A DNA stretch of 64,000 nucleotides from positions 124,001 to 188,000 of the forward strand of contig NZ_JDFG01000012.1 in assembly GCF_000565075.1 (NCBI RefSeq). The letters are read 5' to 3'. The notes beneath the pieces were generated by a model. The model had not been told where the DNA came from. It ran no database searches and saw nothing but the letters and a program-made list of their open reading frames with translations. This document shows, piece by piece, positions 44,995 to 53,036 of the stretch (the first letter of the stretch is position 1; every line of letters starts with the position of its first letter). The position numbers and the translations under genes are program-made. This stretch comes from Atopobium sp. BS2 (GTDB lineage: Bacteria > Actinomycetota > Coriobacteriia > Coriobacteriales > Atopobiaceae).

Positions 44995-45111
44995 ACGCAC
45001 CTCCAATCACAAGTTAAATTACTATAGTTATATACTACGAGGTTAATAGACAGTATTACAATCTTTAGTAACAAATAAACTGCTCTTGTTGTCCATAGGG
45101 AGGCAACAGAT

Positions 45112-45393
45112 ATGTTTGGCGAGAAGATATTTAATTTTTCAGAACCGATTTCTAGAAAAACAGTTCGTATTGTAATATTAGTCAGTTTTCTGGCTTATCA
45201 GGGAATGCGGCTACTGTGGAAACAGGGACTTATTCCACCATTACTATTTTTTCTAGTATTAATTCTGACTGAGGTTATCGATTTTTATGTCTTTTTTAAA
45301 AGCGGTATCAAAAAATGGGTAAGAATTTTGTTCTTAGTTTTCCTCATACTTGCGCTTATATTTGAGATCAGCCACATCATTTATTTTCTTTAA
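45112..45393 (+). CDS. Small membrane protein, unknown function
   Basis: 93 residues, one of few plus-strand genes. GGGAGG lies eight bases before the ATG. Three hydrophobic helices (about 20-38, 42-60 and 70-92) separated by short basic turns (RLLWK, KSGIKKWVR). I do not recognise a family. The second to fourth codons are a copy of the dispersed motif (GGCGAGAAG). Ends in a palindrome-rich non-coding element. Confidence 0.65.
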   Translation: MFGEKIFNFSEPISRKTVRIVILVSFLAYQGMRLLWKQGLIPPLLFFLVLILTEVIDFYVFFKSGIKKWVRILFLVFLILALIFEISHIIYFL

Positions 45394-45463
45394 CCGGTGA
45401 ATAAAACCCTCTTCTGTGAACTGCCTCCCATTTCTTGGACACGAGAAATAGGAGGCAATTCAA

Positions 45464-45594
45464 AACACACCTAAGTCGGATAATCTGTTAAAAAGACGTA
45501 TACATGACGCAGAAATTACCACAAACATGCAGATTATCGTCATTAGATGTGTAAAATGCCCACATTTGAGCAGAATATCCGACTTAGGTGTGTT
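45464..45594. repeat. 24-bp inverted repeat pair (one mismatch)
   Basis: Left arm 45464-45487 and right arm 45571-45594 match in 23 of 24 positions as reverse complements (core CACACCTAAGTCGGATA), 83 bp apart. The inner nine bases of the left arm (GATAATCTG, 45479-45487) can also pair with CAGATTATC at 45530-45538, giving two exclusive folds. Confidence 0.8.
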
Positions 45595-45777
45595 CTGTAG
45601 ATGCAGAATTCATCTATAGTTAAATTTCTTATATTTCTCTATTCATGTTTAAGCATATTAGATGAAGTTTATGCATAGATATGCATATCAGGTAGTGTGA
45701 CCACCTAGCTGCCTGGCTATCTTGATTAATAACATGTCGATTCTTCGGCAGAACCTACCAAAGCTGCGCTATTTTGT

Positions 45778-45800
45778 GCGCCAGGCCTAAAAGCCGGCGC
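45778..45800. repeat. GC-rich hairpin within the non-coding element
   Basis: GCGCC, bulged A, GGC, six-base loop, GCC, GGCGC. Stable stem of eight pairs; no T-run follows. Part of the element 45403-45859. Confidence 0.65.
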
Positions 45801-45887
45801 TAACACGCTGCAGAATCATAATCACCTGCATTTGAACTGCCTGCACAGAAGAGGGTTTTTCATATGCATTATATAAGGCTCACGTAA

Positions 45888-46883
45888 TTACTCAGTAGCA
45901 GATACTTCTTCTGAAGCCTGTACCTCACCGGCATCATTTTTCTTTGCAAGCTTCTTATCAAGCCAACCAGTAAATGCTGGAGCTACCAGTGCAGTAATAA
46001 CTACCGCGGCAGCAAGCTGAGCGTTTGCGTTTGCAACAACCTGGGCTGTATACGTTGGATCAACACTAGCAACCGCTGCAGGAGTGGTTGTTGCAGTACC
46101 AGCAATAGTCGCGCTTGCAAGACTTGCCTTACCAGAGCCACCAAGAAGACGCTCAACAAGCATGGTAAGAATACCCGTGATGATGCAAAGTACTGCTAGG
46201 AGAATACCTGATGGACCACCAATAATAAGGTTCTCAACACTCATGCCGCAACCAAGCGCAAAACCAACAACAGCAATGCAAGGGTTAATACCAGGAACCA
46301 AAAGTGCCCTGATAAAAGGACTAAGGTTACCAAGAACAACACCAAGGACTAGAGGAAGAAGGGTACCCGCAAGTGCGGTTGGAGAAATTGCTGCAACGCC
46401 TGCTGCACCAAGAGCAATCATGGTAACTGCTGGACCTGCAACAAGAGACAAAACTGCAGCCGCGCCTTGCTCATCAGGAGTTCCGTACTCAGCAGTAATA
46501 CCAATGTACAGAGCAACATTACAGAAGGTAATGCCGCCAATAATGGAAAGAGCATTAAGACCAAAGAAATTATCGTTCATGAATTTTGCAACAAAGAGAC
46601 CAAAGGCAATGGCAATAGCAAGCTTAGGGATAAGAATAGTCAGGCCAGTCTTCAGAACCTTTGGAACAGTCTTCAGATCAATGGAGGCGCCAACAAACAG
46701 CAGAACAATACCAACAATCGCAGGAGCACCCTTAGCAACAGCTGTAGTAAAACTACCAATTTCTAGAACCTGAGGGAAAAAAGAGTGGAGTAGTAGGCCC
46801 ACAGAAAGTGGATACAGCATAATATCGCCGGGAAACCTGGGAACGCCAATTTTACGAGTTGCTTTTTGCTGTTCAGCTGCCAT
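45888..46883 (-). CDS. kdgT: 2-keto-3-deoxygluconate permease
   Basis: 331 residues, KDGT family (about ten membrane helices). KIGVPRFPGDIMLYPLSVGLLLHSFFPQVLEIGSFTTAVAKGAPAIVGIVLLFVGASID is diagnostic; GGSGKASLASATIAGTATTTPAAVASVDPTY near residue 250 is also conserved. Imports 2-keto-3-deoxygluconate or a related sugar acid. No kdgK or kdgA is beside it, so the catabolic genes must lie elsewhere, or the substrate differs. Polar C-terminus. Confidence 0.88.
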   Translation of the reverse strand: MAAEQQKATRKIGVPRFPGDIMLYPLSVGLLLHSFFPQVLEIGSFTTAVAKGAPAIVGIVLLFVGASIDLKTVPKVLKTGLTILIPKLAIAIAFGLFVAKFMNDNFFGLNALSIIGGITFCNVALYIGITAEYGTPDEQGAAAVLSLVAGPAVTMIALGAAGVAAISPTALAGTLLPLVLGVVLGNLSPFIRALLVPGINPCIAVVGFALGCGMSVENLIIGGPSGILLAVLCIITGILTMLVERLLGGSGKASLASATIAGTATTTPAAVASVDPTYTAQVVANANAQLAAAVVITALVAPAFTGWLDKKLAKKNDAGEVQASEEVSATE

Positions 46884-46989
46884 TATCAGCCCCTTTGCCC
46901 TAGTCGGTCAAAAAAATAGTTGACCTACTTTATCAGCACAAAGAATCATTTTTAAAAAGTACTGTACAAATTAACAATTTGGCTACAAA

Positions 46990-47026
46990 CGCGAGAAGAC
47001 CTTACAAGCTGCAAGGTCTTCTCGCG
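46990..47026 (-). terminator. 14-bp hairpin built from the dispersed motif, after the solute-binding gene
   Basis: CGCGAGAAGACCTT (46990-47003) pairs exactly with 47013-47026; nine-base loop. It differs from the dispersed octamer only in the first base. It follows the ABC transporter operon by about 45 bp. Only TTTGT follows on the minus strand, so it may be a modest terminator. Confidence 0.7.
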
Positions 47027-47068
47027 AAATGGGTGTATTGAGCTGTAAAGACGGACTAAGCCCAGAAC

Positions 47069-47965
47069 TTAGATTTTGCCGCCCTCGACGACCATAGTAT
47101 TCGGATCTACCTCATCGCCGTAAATTGGAGCGAGTGTCTCTTCATAAGCCTTGTGGAAGAAGTTCTCCTCTGCAAGAGGGCCGGTAATCTCGTTGTTGAT
47201 AAACTCCAACACCGAGGAGTTACCCTTGTGAACTGCAGCGGCAATAGTATCGGAGTCGCCCAGGTCATCAATGCCAACAACAAAGCCAGGGTTAGACTTG
47301 ATCCATGCAAGTACCTCGGTATTATCGGTTGAGAAAGCATCGCCGCGGCCGTCGAGCAGTGCGTTATACGCATCAGCATAGCTATCAAATTTGACCAGCT
47401 CAACCTTAGGCGCGTTCTTAGCAAACCAAACCTCAGCCGTGGTTCCCTTAGAAACAATAAGCTTCTTGCCATCAAGCTGGGAAACATCAGTAATTGGCGC
47501 AGAAGCGGGAGAAACAACACCCAGCTTGATCTTCATGTATGGCAGGGAGAAATCAACCTTTTCTTTACGGTCATCAGTTACCGTAAAGTTTGCCAACATG
47601 ATATCTGCCTTATTGGACTGCAAGAAAGGCACGCGATTTTGTCCGTCAGTGGCAATGTAGTTGATCTTGACGCCCATATCCTTTGCAAGACGCTCAGCAA
47701 AAACAATGTCGTAACCAGCGTAATTACCGTTTGCATCAACGTACCCAAAAGGAGCTTTATCGCTGAAGACACCGATATTTACCGTGCCTGCCTTCTTGAT
47801 GTCATCAAGAGTTCTGAACTTTGAGTCTGTATCAGAAGATCCGCCCTGAGCTCCATCGGAATCCTTTTTCTTGCAAGCAGCCAAAAGAGCTGCAGCAGAA
47901 AGTGCGCTTGCACCAAGGAAAGCACGGCGAGAAAGAGAAGCGGAAGTATTTTCAAAGAAGTTCAT
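47069..47965 (-). CDS. Amino acid ABC transporter substrate-binding lipoprotein
   Basis: 298 residues. Signal peptide with twin-arginine-like SRRAFLGASALSAAA and lipobox LAAC at about 29-32, so a membrane-anchored lipoprotein. The mature part is a family 3 bacterial solute-binding domain (GTVNIGVFSDKAPFGYVDANGNYAGYDIVFAERLAKDMGVKI; DIMLANFTVTDDRKEKVDFSLPY). Last gene of a permease-permease-ATPase-receptor operon. ATG 47965 has AGGA six bases upstream. Polar amino acid, perhaps Cys or Glu/Asp; not resolvable by eye. Confidence 0.92.
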   Translation of the reverse strand: MNFFENTSASLSRRAFLGASALSAAALLAACKKKDSDGAQGGSSDTDSKFRTLDDIKKAGTVNIGVFSDKAPFGYVDANGNYAGYDIVFAERLAKDMGVKINYIATDGQNRVPFLQSNKADIMLANFTVTDDRKEKVDFSLPYMKIKLGVVSPASAPITDVSQLDGKKLIVSKGTTAEVWFAKNAPKVELVKFDSYADAYNALLDGRGDAFSTDNTEVLAWIKSNPGFVVGIDDLGDSDTIAAAVHKGNSSVLEFINNEITGPLAEENFFHKAYEETLAPIYGDEVDPNTMVVEGGKI

Positions 47966-48024
47966 TTTAAATCCTAACAAGTTGAATCAATTACTACATC
48001 ATCTACGTGCAAAAAACACGCTGT

Positions 48025-48780
48025 TTATTTATGTACACGTTCAAATTCAAAGGTGCGCAAAAACTCTTGTGCCCTTTCTGTTTTAGGTGCCGAGAAAAAC
48101 TCTTGTGCGTCAGACGACTCTTCTACGATGTGTCCCTGATCAATCAAGATGACTCGATCAGCAACTGCTTGAGCAAAACGCATCTCGTGAGTTACCACCA
48201 GCATGGTCATCCCCTGCTCTGCCAGCTCCATAACTACCTGCAAAACCTCGTGAACCATTTCGGGATCAAGAGCTGCGGTAATTTCGTCTAGCAAAAGCAC
48301 CTCAGGATTAGTCATCAAAGCACGAACAATGGCCACACGCTGCTTTTGACCGCCAGAAAGCGCTGATGGATAGGCATCCTTCTTCTCCCACAGCCCTACT
48401 CGACGTAGCAACTCTTCTGCCTGAGTTAAAACCTCAGCCTCTGAACGCTTCTGCACCACCAGAGGAGCCAGAGTTACATTTTTCAAAACCGTCATGTTAG
48501 GGAACAAGTCATAGCTTTGAAAAACCATTCCAATGCCTATTGCAGCGCTTTCCCTCTTCTGACCAGAAATAACCTGATCGTGGAGAAGCACTTCTCCCCC
48601 TTGGATATCTTCCAAGCCAACAATGGCGCGAAGCAGCGTAGACTTACCGCAACCGGAAGGTCCCAACACCACGACTACCTCGCCTTTATTGATGGAGAGC
48701 GAGATCTTATCAAGCACGGGTTTCTGACTTGAGGGATATACCTTAGTGAGGTCCTTAACTGCTAAAACGGTGTTACTCAT
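48025..48780 (-). CDS. Polar amino acid ABC transporter ATP-binding protein
   Basis: 251 residues, GlnQ-like. Walker [21 protein letters not shown]-loop [19 protein letters not shown], signature [16 protein letters not shown], Walker [18 protein letters not shown] (Ile in place of the usual Pro-Thr second position), and the switch His in [12 protein letters not shown] 48780 overlaps the permease stop by eight bases. Confidence 0.95.
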   Translation of the reverse strand: MSNTVLAVKDLTKVYPSSQKPVLDKISLSINKGEVVVVLGPSGCGKSTLLRAIVGLEDIQGGEVLLHDQVISGQKRESAAIGIGMVFQSYDLFPNMTVLKNVTLAPLVVQKRSEAEVLTQAEELLRRVGLWEKKDAYPSALSGGQKQRVAIVRALMTNPEVLLLDEITAALDPEMVHEVLQVVMELAEQGMTMLVVTHEMRFAQAVADRVILIDQGHIVEESSDAQEFFSAPKTERAQEFLRTFEFERVHK

Positions 48781-49450
48781 GTGAGGCGCTCCTCTCAAGC
48801 CTGCGTGAAAGATACGAAAGTGGGAAGCAGGCAGCAAAATACAGGAAGAAAATAGCTCCGTAAATCCAAAGTGCTCCGTCGGTTGGGAACTTAAAGCGAT
48901 AAAAATCGGTGATCTGACTACCAACTCTGAGCAGCTCAACCACGCCAATCAGATTACACAGTGACGTTGTCTTAATCATGCGTGTAATCAAGTTGATAGC
49001 TGGAGGCAAAAGACGCTTGAAAGCCTGAGGTAGGATGACCTTAAAAAACGTCTGCTGGCGAGAAAGGCCAAGTACAAACGCACTGTCATACTGAGATGCT
49101 GGAATTGACTCCAACGCTCCTCGTACCAGGTCTCCAAGCTCGGCTGCTCCCCAGAAGGTAAAAACTACAATTGAAGCTTCAACGCCATCAAAATTAACAT
49201 CAAACCATTCAGAAGTACCAAAGAACACCACAAAGAGCAGCACCAGCTGAGGCATAACACGAACAACCTCAAGGTAAACGCGAAGAATTGCACGAACCAC
49301 CTTGTTGTTGGATGTCATAAAAAGTCCAACGAGAATACCAAGAGGAATGGAAAGTGCCACAGAGATAAGGCCAATGTGCACCGTTGTTGCAAGACCTCCA
49401 AGAAGGCGCGTTATCACTCCTTCCTGCAGCAAAATGTTATCGACGGGCAT
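48773..49450 (-). CDS. Polar amino acid ABC transporter permease
   Basis: 225 residues. HisM/GlnP-type membrane subunit with about five helices and the EAA loop region reading [49 protein letters not shown] is the amino acid permease signature. ATG 49450 has GAGGAGG seven bases upstream and overlaps the first permease by 14 bp; both permeases form a heterodimer. Confidence 0.93.
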   Translation of the reverse strand: MPVDNILLQEGVITRLLGGLATTVHIGLISVALSIPLGILVGLFMTSNNKVVRAILRVYLEVVRVMPQLVLLFVVFFGTSEWFDVNFDGVEASIVVFTFWGAAELGDLVRGALESIPASQYDSAFVLGLSRQQTFFKVILPQAFKRLLPPAINLITRMIKTTSLCNLIGVVELLRVGSQITDFYRFKFPTDGALWIYGAIFFLYFAACFPLSYLSRRLERSASHE

Positions 49451-50090
49451 AGTCAAGCCTCCTCTCCAGCCAGCTGCCAAGCAAAGAAATAGGAACAAGG
49501 ATAATCACATAGGCAATTACCAGCATAAAGAGGGCTTCTGTAGTGTCGTATTGCATGCCAATAATGTCCTTGGTTACGTACATCAAATCTGCAAGAGCAA
49601 TGCCGGAAACAACGGAAGATTCCTTGATTAAGAAAATGATGTTAGCAACAAGGCCTGGAATTGCTACAGAAAGTGCCTGTGGAAGAATAACGTGCTGGAG
49701 AGCTTGAATCTTTGAGAGGCCCAAAACCTGTGCAGATTCAAACTGAATAGCTGCAACTGATTCAAAACCTGCACGAAACACTTCTGCCATATAGGAGCCA
49801 CCAAGAAACGTTAGACCCACAACAGCAGCTACCTCTGCATCCATTTTGAGACCAACTTTAGTCAGACCAAAGTAGATAAGAAACAGCTGAATAAGCAGGG
49901 GTGTTCCTCTGGAAAGCTCAACGTAAACAGCATTAAGCTGACTTAAAACAGGAATTTTTGTCAGCGAAATCTGAGCACTTATCAAACCAACGATAAGCGA
50001 GAAGAGAACTCCAAAGAAAGAGATAGTAACCGTTATTTTTGCAGCTTCTGCATACAGTGGGAGGTGTTCCCCTATGAAGCTCCAGTCCAT
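49437..50090 (-). CDS. Polar amino acid ABC transporter permease
   Basis: 217 residues. First gene of the operon. About five membrane helices; VYVELSRGTPLLIQLFLIYFGL and the EAA loop LGLSKIQALQHVILPQALSVAIPGLVAN are clear. ATG 50090 (MDWSFIGEH) with AGAGGA nine bases upstream. About 185 nt of leader separates it from a promoter that overlaps the end of the preceding glycosylase gene. Confidence 0.93.
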   Translation of the reverse strand: MDWSFIGEHLPLYAEAAKITVTISFFGVLFSLIVGLISAQISLTKIPVLSQLNAVYVELSRGTPLLIQLFLIYFGLTKVGLKMDAEVAAVVGLTFLGGSYMAEVFRAGFESVAAIQFESAQVLGLSKIQALQHVILPQALSVAIPGLVANIIFLIKESSVVSGIALADLMYVTKDIIGMQYDTTEALFMLVIAYVIILVPISLLGSWLERRLDYARR

Positions 50091-50281
50091 GCGAATAAAT
50101 CCTCTCGGGATGTGCGAATACTCACACAAGAGTTACAAAATAGCTTTACGCCCGAGTCTATACCAGGAAAATTTTGCTCAGCGACAATTACACCCTGGTC
50201 GTATGTGACCCGGGCACCAGACACATCGCGGTGCATGCACAAAGTGCAGTGTATGTCGTAGCCATAATTCGCATGCGTATA

Positions 50282-50309
50282 ATCCTAGCCGCAACTAGGA
50301 TATTGTCAA
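50282..50309 (-). promoter_or_regulatory. Promoter with palindromic spacer for the amino acid ABC operon
   Basis: On the minus strand TTGACA (50304-50309), 16 bases, TAGGAT (50282-50287). The palindrome ATCCTAG / CTAGGAT (50282-50301, six-base centre) fills the region between and over the boxes, as a repressor operator would. It overlaps the stop codon of the upstream glycosylase gene. The leader to 50090 shows only short inverted repeats (around 50231-50250). Confidence 0.5.
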
Positions 50310-50852
50310 CTCACAATTGGTAAATTTTTTGATAATGGAAAATTCCTCCACCAAATCCTCAACTGACATACGTGCGTTAGCAGGACTTGTAGAAGGTAGT
50401 TGACGTGCAGAAATACCAGTTTGTTGCTCAGTATAACGCTTGTAGAATTTTGTTGCGGTTCCACCCAGCGTAAAAATAGCGCAGATTGATGAATCTTGAA
50501 TAAGAGCGCCAATATTGTGTGGAATCGGATTTGCAATAGAAGCATCACTAGCACCCTTAATATCACAAGCCTTAAGCACATCACAAAGAGCAAGATGATG
50601 TCTTTTACAGAAGTCAATCTTTTCAGATATGGACTTGAGGGGTTTCTCGCCATATAGCGCAGCAACTACGCGCCAGAATCTATTCTGAGGATTGCCAAAG
50701 TAAAAGCCAATTTCTCGAGACTTAGGGCTTGGCATGGATCCCAAAAGCAGCACGCGAGAGTCCGGGAAAATAATGGGATCAAGCGTGTTCTCTACATGCG
50801 TAAGCGCAGTTTTTGTACTATCGCTGGCAGGCTGTGGCGTCTTTACAGCCAC
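50295..50852 (-). CDS. DNA-deoxyinosine glycosylase, uracil-DNA glycosylase superfamily
   Basis: 185 residues. VLLLGSMPSPKSREIGFYFGNPQNRFWRVVAAL is the active-site region of family 6 (HDG) glycosylases, with catalytic Asn in GNPQNRFW; the C-terminal motif LPSTSPAN (canonical S/P-rich L-P-S-T-S-P) is present. Removes hypoxanthine from DNA in characterised homologues. Followed by the ABC operon promoter; preceded by the phosphatase gene with two bases between. Confidence 0.9.
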   Translation of the reverse strand: MAVKTPQPASDSTKTALTHVENTLDPIIFPDSRVLLLGSMPSPKSREIGFYFGNPQNRFWRVVAALYGEKPLKSISEKIDFCKRHHLALCDVLKACDIKGASDASIANPIPHNIGALIQDSSICAIFTLGGTATKFYKRYTEQQTGISARQLPSTSPANARMSVEDLVEEFSIIKKFTNCELTIS

Positions 50853-50854
50853 AG

Positions 50855-51634
50855 CTACTCACCTTCTTGCAGCGACTCAACAAACTCCTGCAAATCATCA
50901 AGGCGCAGTACAGTTACTTGGCCATAGCCGGCTCCACCTGTAGTGCCTGTGTCAATTCCCCACTTGTCGCCATCTGACTGTACCCATTGCGCAAGGCCAT
51001 CAGGAGTGGTGGCACTGCGGTTCAAGTTTTTTGCACCAAAGCTTGCTAACAAAGGTGTGGGTGTATGACCGCAAATTACAACGGGATATGCTGCTTCTGA
51101 CGTGCGGAAATCCGTTGGATATTGCCAAAACTCTTCACGAATCCACAAAAGATCGTTTTCAGACTGCTTGCTTAAATACTGCTCCAAAGAAGTCTTATCC
51201 CAGGCGGTTGGCAAGGGAACGCCATTGGACTTTACACCCGCATGCACCAGAACAAAATCTCTGCCTTGGACCTCAACGGTGGCGTACAAAGGAAGCGCCT
51301 GCAACCAGTCAATCAGCTCACCATATTCTTCTTCAGAAAGCGTCTTGAGCTCAGCAAGTGTTGCGTCTCCCCCGTTAATCTGCCACATAAACTGAGCTTC
51401 AATATCCGCCTCTGGGGCCAATGCTTGCAGCGCAAGTTGCTCATGATTGCCCATTAAAACGGTACAGTTAGGAAGCTCACGAATTGTCTTTATAGTGGCA
51501 AGCGAGCTAGGACCACGGTCAATCATGTCGCCAAGACAATAGAACACGTCTGACTCAGTTGGATTAATACGCTCTAGAGCACGCCTAAGCGGCTCCACAT
51601 GACCGTGAATATCAGAAAAAACGTACGTTGCCAC
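50855..51634 (-). CDS. Metallophosphoesterase (Ser/Thr phosphatase / ApaH-like)
   Basis: 259 residues. Metallophosphatase motifs in order: FSDIHGHVEPL (D-x-H), CLGDMIDRGP (G-D-x-x-D-R-G), LMGNHEQLAL (G-N-H-E), a His in VLVHAGVK and VVICGHTPT. Similar to PrpE/PrpA phosphatases or diadenosine tetraphosphatase; substrate unknown. Lies between the phospholipase-like gene and the glycosylase, all within a few bases, so likely one transcript. Confidence 0.88.
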   Translation of the reverse strand: MATYVFSDIHGHVEPLRRALERINPTESDVFYCLGDMIDRGPSSLATIKTIRELPNCTVLMGNHEQLALQALAPEADIEAQFMWQINGGDATLAELKTLSEEEYGELIDWLQALPLYATVEVQGRDFVLVHAGVKSNGVPLPTAWDKTSLEQYLSKQSENDLLWIREEFWQYPTDFRTSEAAYPVVICGHTPTPLLASFGAKNLNRSATTPDGLAQWVQSDGDKWGIDTGTTGGAGYGQVTVLRLDDLQEFVESLQEGE

Positions 51635-51640
51635 AAAAAC

Positions 51641-52603
51641 CTATTCTGTCGAACCTTCATCTGCAAGCGTCTGACCATCAAAGTTCAGATTTTGCGTAAG
51701 CTCTTTTGCAGTATCAAGATTAAAGTCTGGCGAGAAGAAAACGTCAAGTGCATACGGCACATTTGCCAGCGCATGGTCATACAAATCCCAGAAGCTCTCT
51801 TTGCGAATCTCTCCCGTAAAAGGATCAGTCCACTCATTTCCCGCTCTGTTATCAAAGTCAGAATCGGAGGATTCCCTTGCCCCGTGAGAGAGCGCCTCAA
51901 TCAAAGAGAACCTATTTGTACCAAAGGTGCGTTCAAGATGACCAAGTAGCTTTCTCTTCTTACCTGTTGGCGAATATGCTAGATGTTGGATAATCCTAAA
52001 ATCAACAGCAGCTGACGAGAAAATCCTGGTATCGGTAGGTTTTTCATACGTCCATAGCAACGCAAAGAAAAACACCCTATCCAAAACGTAAAGCGTATGC
52101 AGCGATGCCTTCAAAACCTCGCTATAAGGCCTATAGGTAGCTACCGTTTTACCAAGATGAGCGTAAAGAATTGCCTCATCAAGGTCCTTCTCAATCTCTG
52201 CATGTACTTGATTTTTAGCAGATTCATCCAAGCCCTCTACGCCTTGAGAGATAAGCATGTTTTGCCAGTAATAGACAAAGGGATGAGCAGTGGAATCAAG
52301 CATATAGTGGCAGAGAAATCCCGCAATATAGGCGCGAGCAACCGCAACGTCTTTAAGTGGCAGAGGCGCAATTGCGTCTCGCATAGAAAGAAGAAGTTCA
52401 GGCGTTTTTTCTTTATGCATGATCGACGCATATTTAGCGTAGCGATGCAGCAGCGGATCTGCTGCTAAATAAAACAGCGGATCTGGACCTTGGTTACCCA
52501 ACAGAAAAGCTTCTCGCTCTTCCATCGTAGAAAAACCAAGTTTGCCTGCAGCTATATCAAAGGCATCCTTACCAAAGAAGTCATGAGTCAAAATTGCGGG
52601 CAT
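51641..52603 (-). CDS. Zinc-dependent phospholipase C family protein
   Basis: 320 residues. S1/P1-like all-helical fold: MPAILTHDFFGKDAF, LLGNQGPDPLFYL, and YIAGFLCHYMLDSTAHPFVYY, which gives the His and Asp zinc ligands. There is no signal peptide, so it acts in the cytoplasm or is not a secreted toxin. ATG 52603 follows GAAAGGA by six bases. Function of this cytoplasmic subgroup is not known to me. Confidence 0.82.
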   Translation of the reverse strand: MPAILTHDFFGKDAFDIAAGKLGFSTMEEREAFLLGNQGPDPLFYLAADPLLHRYAKYASIMHKEKTPELLLSMRDAIAPLPLKDVAVARAYIAGFLCHYMLDSTAHPFVYYWQNMLISQGVEGLDESAKNQVHAEIEKDLDEAILYAHLGKTVATYRPYSEVLKASLHTLYVLDRVFFFALLWTYEKPTDTRIFSSAAVDFRIIQHLAYSPTGKKRKLLGHLERTFGTNRFSLIEALSHGARESSDSDFDNRAGNEWTDPFTGEIRKESFWDLYDHALANVPYALDVFFSPDFNLDTAKELTQNLNFDGQTLADEGSTE

Positions 52604-52748
52604 GTCCATTCCTTTCAGATTGCTACCATCCATTTTACCCAGCAATGGCTCAGTACGTTAGAGAGAATATAAAACAGCATGTAGTCACTATTGTGAGCAA
52701 GTTACCTCTAAGCTCTCTTCAGCTACCGCCCGCCGATTAATAAGCCTT

Positions 52749-52939
52749 ACCCCCTGTAGTAATACTTAAATATTTGATATCTTTAAACATACTTGGGGGA
52801 GATATTTTCTGTCTGAGCCATCTAGCTTGTATTGCGACTACAAGCTAGGAAAGTAAGGATCTAAGGAGTGAGGCATTCCTTACGGCACAGTAAAGAAAAA
52901 TCTGTAAAGACAGAGAATATCTAATTGAGGGGAGCAATC
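52749..52939 (+). ncRNA. Structured 5' leader of the ADP-ribosylglycohydrolase operon
   Basis: The 420-bp gap 52604-53027 has several folds on the plus strand: CCCCC at about 52750 against GGGGG at about 52797; a perfect 10-bp stem CTAGCTTGTA (52822-52831) / TACAAGCTAG (52839-52848); GTAAGGA (52854-52860) with TCCTTAC near 52880. A 31-codon ORF follows. No riboswitch class I know fits; no T-run terminator is seen, so it may act on translation. Upstream part (52604-52745) holds a possible promoter but nothing firm. Confidence 0.4.
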
Positions 52940-53035
52940 ATGGCAAGCTGCTATGAGAAGCTTATCTCTGCAGGTAACAAGAGTCTCTGCAGAGCCAAAA
53001 CATCACGTTCTTCTGACATAGAGAAGCGTGAGTAA
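52940..53035 (+). CDS. 31-residue leader or small protein
   Basis: Short ORF starting MASCYEKLISAGNKSLCRAK and ending in a basic, charged tail. AGGGGAG lies exactly five bases before the ATG, the best ribosome site in this region. The stop TAA is one base before the ATG of the next gene, and overlaps its alternative GTG start, so translation of the two is probably coupled. Two cysteines. I do not recognise it. Confidence 0.5.
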   Translation: MASCYEKLISAGNKSLCRAKTSRSSDIEKRE

Positions 53036-53036
53036 C

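Larger units (their letters stand above)
45403..45859. mobile_element. MITE-like non-coding element with terminal inverted repeats
   Basis: The 494-bp gap between two convergent genes is bounded by AAAACCCTCTTCTGTG (45403-45418) and its exact reverse complement (45844-45859). Inside, next to the left end, is an 18-bp stem (45418-45461, perfect on the minus strand if G-U pairs are allowed), a 24-bp nested inverted repeat (separate entry), two TATGCATA palindromes ten bases apart (45670-45687) and a GC-rich hairpin (45778-45800). GAACTGCCT occurs in direct orientation near both ends. No coding frame. A clear target-site duplication was not found, so structured RNA is an alternative. Confidence 0.55.

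Noticed and set aside
45403-45859. CRISPR array
   Set aside because: Repeats are inverted and few, not a series of equal direct repeats with spacers, and no cas genes are present.
52749-52939. Known purine or other riboswitch before the ADP-ribosylglycohydrolase-add operon
   Set aside because: No recognisable purine, guanidine or similar core motifs; only generic hairpins can be claimed.
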